Made by a program: the position numbers and the translations under genes
Part shown: piece by piece, positions 50,768-55,271 of the stretch
Layout of the letters: each line of letters opens with the position of its first letter
Numbering within the stretch: position 1 is the stretch's first letter
The notes under the pieces: generated by a model
Told to the model about the DNA's origin: nothing
Database searches by the model: none
What the model saw: the letters and a program-made list of their open reading frames with translations, nothing else
Source of the DNA: Clostridia bacterium
Lineage (GTDB): Bacteria; Bacillota; Clostridia; Oscillospirales; Acutalibacteraceae
Assembly (NCBI GenBank): GCA_017398425.1
Contig: JAFQFZ010000012.1
Span: 1-55,271 of the forward strand
DNA: 55,271 nucleotides
Direction: 5' to 3'

Positions 50768-50815
50768 AAAAAGCCGCATTTTCTCCTCATTTGGAGAGAA
50801 AATGCGGCTTTTTTG
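50768..50815 (+). terminator. Terminator after prfC
   Basis: aaaaagccgcattttctc and gagaaaatgcggcttttt form an 18-base stem followed by a T run. Confidence 0.95.
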
Positions 50816-50843
50816 TGCATACGAAACAAAAATAAAAAAGTCC

Positions 50844-50872
50844 TTGCTTTTTGCAAAGGATTTCGATATACT
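50844..50872 (+). promoter_or_regulatory. Promoter of the cohesin scaffoldin gene
   Basis: TTGCTT (50844-50849) and TATACT (50867-50872) with 17-base spacing, in an AT-rich stretch with an 85-base untranslated leader. Confidence 0.75.
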
Positions 50873-50957
50873 ATATATTAGGTATATTTGGGATAGTTCT
50901 GTCCTTTTTTCAAATGCATAAGAAGAAACTCTCGATTTCATAGGGAGGATGTCGTTT

Positions 50958-53900
50958 ATGAGACGTTCGATGTTCCAAAAATTCATTTCGGTAACGGCCG
51001 CGTTGCTGATACTGTTCACGACGGTGTTTTCGGCTCTGCCGATGACGGCGTTTGCCGTTGCGCCTTCGTCTGTCCGCTCGGATCAGATGTTGCCTGCGCT
51101 CTCGGCGTATCAGTTTACGCAGGGAAGCGGTTCGGTGGTGTACAACGGGCAATCCGTCAAGGTCACCACCAATGGTGCTGCGACGGTGGCGTTGCAGCCG
51201 ATCGGTGAATCGAACACGTTCGATCTCAATTCGCTCGATGCGCTGTTGATGTCCCTTTCGTCGAACAAGGCATTCCGCATGACGGTTACCTTGACGTCGG
51301 CGTCGGCGGCGGGGGCGTATGCGTCGTTCTCCTCGCAGGACGGCGACTTCGACAAGACCTTTACCGTCTCGACGGACGGTTACATCGCCGCGGGCAGCTA
51401 TACCGACAAGCTGGTCGAAGCGAAGACGGTGTTGTTGTCCGAGCTGCCCTTTGAAGCGCGCAAGAGCGTTTACATCGGCGGCATCACCCTGCAGGTGACG
51501 GAAGCCGCCACCATTCAACTGAACGATCTTCAAGCGACCGAAGCAGTGCAAACGGAGGGCATCTCGCTTCTGCCGTACGATTACAGCAATTGGGCCATCG
51601 GTCAGGGTGCCGTCGACCCGATCCATTCGACCGACGTGTTCGGCGGTCACGTGTTCACTCCGAGCGGCGCGAATTATTCCCGCTCGAACCATGTATTCAA
51701 CGAGTCGATCGCGGTGTCCCTCTTCACAGACCTGTATTACAACTTCACCGTGGACAACAGCGCCACGATCCAACTGGCGGTGCGCGATGCGAACAACGCG
51801 ATCCAGAGCTTCAAACTGAACTCCGCCATCACCGGCAACTCCACCAATCCCGACGCCGCCATCCCTGCGGGTCACTATGAAGGCACTCTCACGATGACGC
51901 AAGTCGTCGATTGCTACAAGTCCTACAAATCTTACATCGGCGTGACCGACACGAACAAACTGGATATTGTCAACAACGGTATCGTTACCTTCACGGAGCT
52001 TGACGTGTTCTCGGTCAATCAGCCCACCACGATCTACGACATGACTCTCTTGACCCCGAACGTGGAGGACGGCGTCAGCCTGATGCCCACGCCCGACCAA
52101 GCGGCGGCGGCGGGTCTCAGCTACGATGCGGACGGCAACCTGGTGCTTTCCGCCACCGCGCAAAAAGAGATCTACTATCCCGTCGGCAAGTATGTCAACA
52201 TCAGCACGTTCTCCTATCTCCGCACGCTCGTCAATTCGACGGCGGATTTCAACATCACCATCAAGGTGAAAGGTATCCATAACACCGATGACGTGATCAA
52301 GACCAAGAGCCCGAACCTCAACGGCGACTGGGCGTACCATCCCGGTGCGGTCACCAACATGGATCTGTCGCAAAAGCTGATCGGCTCTTTGACGTACGCG
52401 AACGTTCTTCCTGCGGACGGCGTGGTGTACGTTGAATCCGTCGGCGTGAAATTGAATGCCGCCGGCACGATGAAGGTGCGCGGCATGGTGATCGCCGAAC
52501 AGACGCACACCCTGACGGTCGATCCCGTCAGCCTGACGCTCGATGCGGTGGAGGGACAAGCGGGTGAGATCGTCCACGTTCCGCTCTATCTCCAAAGCAC
52601 GCAGGGCGTTGCGAACTACGATATGACCGTGCGTTTCAACCCCGACCACCTCGAACCGGTGATGCAAGCCGACGGCGACTACATCCTCTGGAACGAAGCG
52701 GCGTTCGGTGACAGCGCGATGGTCGGCTCGTCGGTGAGCGGCAACGAGCTCAAGCTGATCTACATCTCCGACAGCAACACCGCAATCAACGGCGGCAAGC
52801 TCCTTGACATCCCGTTCCGCGTGAAGGGCGACAGCACCGCCGTCACCACGGATCTGAACCTGATCATGGGCGACCTCCAGGTCTACAATACGATCAACCC
52901 CGACGAGTTCGGCGCTTCTTCTCCTGCGGTGTACACGCAGGACGGCGCGGTCTCGATCGTGCACAAAAAACCGGAGACCACCTCCTCGGCGGCGGCGGTC
53001 TCCACCACCAAGAAGACGCAGGCGACCCAGCCCACTACCGCGCCGTCCGGTCTCACCATTACGGTGGGTTCGGCGACCGGTGCGACGGGCGACATCGTGG
53101 CGGTTCCCGTCTCGATCGGCGCGAACCACTATCTGGTCAACGGTCGTATCGACGTGAAGTACGACACGACCTATCTGGAACCCGTTGCCGTGAACGCCGA
53201 CGACAGCAACCTCTACGCCGCCAATGTCAACGAAGCGATCTTCAACAACCGCTACATCTACATGACCTCGCTTCCCTCGGCCGGCACGGTGCGTTTCGGC
53301 TTTGCGTCGGGTCTGTCCACCGGCACGACGGCGGGCGGTGTGATGTTCACCTTGTATTTCCGCATTCTGCGTGATTATGAAGGCGCCAAGACGTTGACGA
53401 TCTCCGCGAAGGAGCTGACCTCGTCGGTCAGCGGCACCGTCAACGAAAACGTCGCGTCTGAGTTCACCTACCAGAGCGGCGCGGTCATCAACAACAAAGA
53501 AACGACCACCACGACGACCACCACGACCACTACGACCACCACGCGTCCGCCCGTCTCCAACTCGACGGTCACCTTCTCGATGGTCGCGCAGACCAACCCC
53601 GTGAAAACGGGTGATGTGGTCGGTATGGATCTTATCCTAGGCAGCGAAGCCGGTGTGGCCAACTTCGGTATGACCATCACCTACGACACCGCCAAGCTGA
53701 CTCCCGTTCAGCAGGCAGACGGCGGTTATGTTGTCTGGAACACCGACGTGGTCGGCAACCCCTCGCAGTATGTGATGTACACCTCCAACAGCGACAGCGA
53801 AGGCATTCAGCTGGCGTATGTGGCTTCGAAGCGCAACACCGAGCCGAGCGGCAAGATCGGTACGGTCTACTTCACCGTGAAGAATTGTATCAGCGGCGCG

Positions 53901-55271
53901 GGAAGCGTCACGGCGACGGTCTCGCCCTCGACGAACGACGCGACGATCTATTCTCCCCTGCACAGCCAGGCGGACAAGTACGGTTATGTAACGCCGAGCG
54001 CCATCGAGCTCAACAGCGGCAGCCTGACCATCAAGGATGCGGCGTACACCACCACGACCACTACTACCACTACTACAACGACCACGACCACCACGACCAC
54101 GACCACCACGACCACTACGACTACAACCACCACGACTACCACGCTTCCGACCGAGAAGATCACCTTCACCGTGTCGGATGTGACGGCAACGGAAGGCGAG
54201 ACCTTCGAAGTGGCGCTGTCGGTCGGTGACGAGCACTATCTCGTCAACGGTTCGTTTGACATCACCTACGATCCGACCGTGATGGAACCGGTGCTTGATG
54301 AAGACGGTGTTCCCACCATCTCCAACGTCAACAACGCGATCTTCAAGAACGGCTCCATCGTCATCACCAAGAAGATGGAAGACGGCAAGGTGCGTGTCGG
54401 CTTTGCGCTGGTGAGCGATCAAGGCGCGGCAACGGGCGGCGAGATGTTCCGCCTGACCTTCCGTGCGCTGGAGCCCACGAACGGTTCGACGGTGTCCGTC
54501 TCTCTGTCGGATACCTTCTCGAACAACGGTTCTCACGCGGCAGGCAACGACTACGTGACACCGTGGCAAGCGGATAACGGTACTGTCGTGATCAAGAAGG
54601 TCACCACCACGACTACGACCACGACGACGACCACGACCACCACGACCACGACGACCACTACTACGACTACGACCACCACGACCACCACGACGACTACTAC
54701 GACCACTACGACGACCACGACCACGACCACCACGACCACCACGACGACTACTACGACCACCACGGTGGATCCGTCGATCAATCCCTACACGGTGACCTTC
54801 ACCGTTGGTTCGGCGACGGCGACGGTCGGTGACATCGTGAAGATCCCCGTCATGGTTTCGGGCGATCACTATTTGGTCAACGGCTCGCTCGATATCACCT
54901 TCGATCCCTCGATCCTTGAGCTCCAAGTGGTCAACGCCGACGACGACACGAACTTCTACGCCGGCGACATCAACACCGACATCCTCGACGGCATCGTTCT
55001 GTCGAAGCTGATGGAAGACGGACGCGTTCGCGTCGGCTTCGCCTCGGCTCGCAGCCGCGGCAACAACAACACCGGTGCGATGTTCATGCTGACCTTCCGT
55101 GTGAAGGTCTATGCGTCAAGCTCGACGCTGACCGTGACGGTCAACGAAGCATGCGGTAACGACGGCAGCTTCAACGGCGGCAAGGACTACAACATCGCGG
55201 CGTACGTGAAGGGCGGCACCGTCACGCAAGCGACCACCACCTCGACCACCACGACCACCACCAAACCCACC
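50958..55271 (+). CDS. Secreted multi-cohesin scaffoldin-like protein (3' truncated)
   Basis: 1438 residues in the window, no stop. A signal peptide (basic start MRRSMFQK, hydrophobic core, cleavage likely after TAFA near residue 32) precedes about 480 residues of beta-rich sequence that I do not recognise. Five cohesin-like domains follow: residues about 517-670, 698-848, 867-1026, 1066-1214 and 1274-1424. They start with patterns like TVGSATATVGDIV and share HYLVNGSLDITFDPS and GRVRVGFAS blocks; domains 2, 4 and 5 are most alike, while 1 and 3 have ANYDMTVRFNP and ANFGMTITYD variants. Linkers between later domains are pure Thr. Cohesins bind dockerins on enzymes, so this is probably a scaffoldin of a cellulosome-like complex. 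No dockerin or anchor is seen before the end. Confidence 0.88.
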   Translation, partial: MRRSMFQKFISVTAALLILFTTVFSALPMTAFAVAPSSVRSDQMLPALSAYQFTQGSGSVVYNGQSVKVTTNGAATVALQPIGESNTFDLNSLDALLMSLSSNKAFRMTVTLTSASAAGAYASFSSQDGDFDKTFTVSTDGYIAAGSYTDKLVEAKTVLLSELPFEARKSVYIGGITLQVTEAATIQLNDLQATEAVQTEGISLLPYDYSNWAIGQGAVDPIHSTDVFGGHVFTPSGANYSRSNHVFNESIAVSLFTDLYYNFTVDNSATIQLAVRDANNAIQSFKLNSAITGNSTNPDAAIPAGHYEGTLTMTQVVDCYKSYKSYIGVTDTNKLDIVNNGIVTFTELDVFSVNQPTTIYDMTLLTPNVEDGVSLMPTPDQAAAAGLSYDADGNLVLSATAQKEIYYPVGKYVNISTFSYLRTLVNSTADFNITIKVKGIHNTDDVIKTKSPNLNGDWAYHPGAVTNMDLSQKLIGSLTYANVLPADGVVYVESVGVKLNAAGTMKVRGMVIAEQTHTLTVDPVSLTLDAVEGQAGEIVHVPLYLQSTQGVANYDMTVRFNPDHLEPVMQADGDYILWNEAAFGDSAMVGSSVSGNELKLIYISDSNTAINGGKLLDIPFRVKGDSTAVTTDLNLIMGDLQVYNTINPDEFGASSPAVYTQDGAVSIVHKKPETTSSAAAVSTTKKTQATQPTTAPSGLTITVGSATGATGDIVAVPVSIGANHYLVNGRIDVKYDTTYLEPVAVNADDSNLYAANVNEAIFNNRYIYMTSLPSAGTVRFGFASGLSTGTTAGGVMFTLYFRILRDYEGAKTLTISAKELTSSVSGTVNENVASEFTYQSGAVINNKETTTTTTTTTTTTTTRPPVSNSTVTFSMVAQTNPVKTGDVVGMDLILGSEAGVANFGMTITYDTAKLTPVQQADGGYVVWNTDVVGNPSQYVMYTSNSDSEGIQLAYVASKRNTEPSGKIGTVYFTVKNCISGAGSVTATVSPSTNDATIYSPLHSQADKYGYVTPSAIELNSGSLTIKDAAYTTTTTTTTTTTTTTTTTTTTTTTTTTTTTTTTLPTEKITFTVSDVTATEGETFEVALSVGDEHYLVNGSFDITYDPTVMEPVLDEDGVPTISNVNNAIFKNGSIVITKKMEDGKVRVGFALVSDQGAATGGEMFRLTFRALEPTNGSTVSVSLSDTFSNNGSHAAGNDYVTPWQADNGTVVIKKVTTTTTTTTTTTTTTTTTTTTTTTTTTTTTTTTTTTTTTTTTTTTTTTTTTTTTTVDPSINPYTVTFTVGSATATVGDIVKIPVMVSGDHYLVNGSLDITFDPSILELQVVNADDDTNFYAGDINTDILDGIVLSKLMEDGRVRVGFASARSRGNNNTGAMFMLTFRVKVYASSSTLTVTVNEACGNDGSFNGGKDYNIAAYVKGGTVTQATTTSTTTTTTKPT
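53502..53543 (+). repeat. Thr-codon (ACN) repeat, 14 codons
   Basis: Fourteen consecutive Thr codons link cohesin-like domains 2 and 3 of the scaffoldin. Confidence 0.95.
54048..54143 (+). repeat. Thr-codon (ACN) repeat, 32 codons
   Basis: Thirty-two consecutive Thr codons link cohesin-like domains 3 and 4; all four Thr codons are used. Confidence 0.95.
54603..54764 (+). repeat. Thr-codon (ACN) repeat, 54 codons
   Basis: Fifty-four consecutive Thr codons link cohesin-like domains 4 and 5. On the opposite strand this yields a spurious poly-Val frame. Confidence 0.93.

Noticed and set aside
53502-54764. CRISPR-like array from regularly spaced repeats
   Set aside because: The repeats are in-frame Thr codons between cohesin-like domains; spacers are coding and repeat units are three bases.
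54551-54781. Minus-strand frame encoding a long poly-Val tract (similar ones at 53468-53680 and 53984-54169)
   Set aside because: Out-of-frame mirror of the Thr-codon linkers; no ribosome binding site and no family.
1-55271. Circular 55-kb replicon joining the two Thr-rich ends into one gene
   Set aside because: The content is essential housekeeping (topA, smc, leuS, infC, aspS), so a small plasmid or phage is not credible; the end similarity is better explained by repeat-type assembly breaks or paralogous surface genes.

Overview
The window reads as chromosomal DNA of a GC-rich Clostridia species, probably Oscillospirales (Ruminococcaceae-like). The evidence is the gene orders plsX-acp-rnc-smc-ftsY, nadD/yqeK-lcp-rsfS-leuS and yqeG-aroQ-pepP-efp, the T-box and L20-type leaders, an aspS-gatCAB route for Asn-tRNA, and a cohesin-bearing scaffoldin with Thr-rich linkers. 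Taxonomy is inferred from content, not from a marker search.

Layout: the first 240 bases are the end of a cell-wall-anchored Thr-rich surface protein. Then come a divergent pantothenate block (coaX and an ECF S component, minus strand), a tRNA-Lys/Glu/Asn cluster, a small XRE regulator facing a SLOG gene remnant, and a T-box-controlled aspS::gatC-gatA-gatB unit running into an asparaginase-like gene (3.1-9.2 kb). From 9.2 to 22.3 kb lies mixed accessory metabolism: a membrane M28 peptidase, a CoaD-like enzyme, three SGNH hydrolases, glycerate kinase, an SLC13-type permease, zinc-ribbon proteins, an adaptor/FtsX-permease pair and a TetR-regulated ABC exporter. From 22.3 to 43.0 kb is housekeeping: infC-rpmI-rplT with its leader, an rRNA methyltransferase, dprA, topA, trmFO, plsX, an ACP-like gene, rnc, a radical SAM gene, smc, ftsY, rdgB, yhbY, nadD/yqeK, an LCP-like gene, rsfS and leuS, mostly in one tightly packed run. 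From 43.1 to 50.8 kb are rpsU, yqeG, an endonuclease IV-like gene, aroQ, pepP, efp, a Cys/Asp-rich CD1247-like gene, cysK, a polysaccharide deacetylase and prfC. The window ends inside a large secreted protein with five cohesin-like domains.

The most unusual part is the tRNA-dependent amidation unit. AspRS carries GatC as a C-terminal domain. GatA keeps the amidase fold landmarks, but both catalytic serines (the cis-Ser and the nucleophile) are alanines and the N-terminus is short, so it should have no glutaminase activity. GatB looks intact, and the next gene is a type I asparaginase-like protein, the fold that supplies ammonia in archaeal GatDE. A GatCAB in which GatA is only structural, with ammonia from an asparaginase-like partner or from free ammonium, is a testable hypothesis that I cannot match to a described system. 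Two other core-type proteins in the window also lack expected active-site residues: an ACP-like protein without the phosphopantetheine serine and an LCP-like protein without the catalytic arginines.
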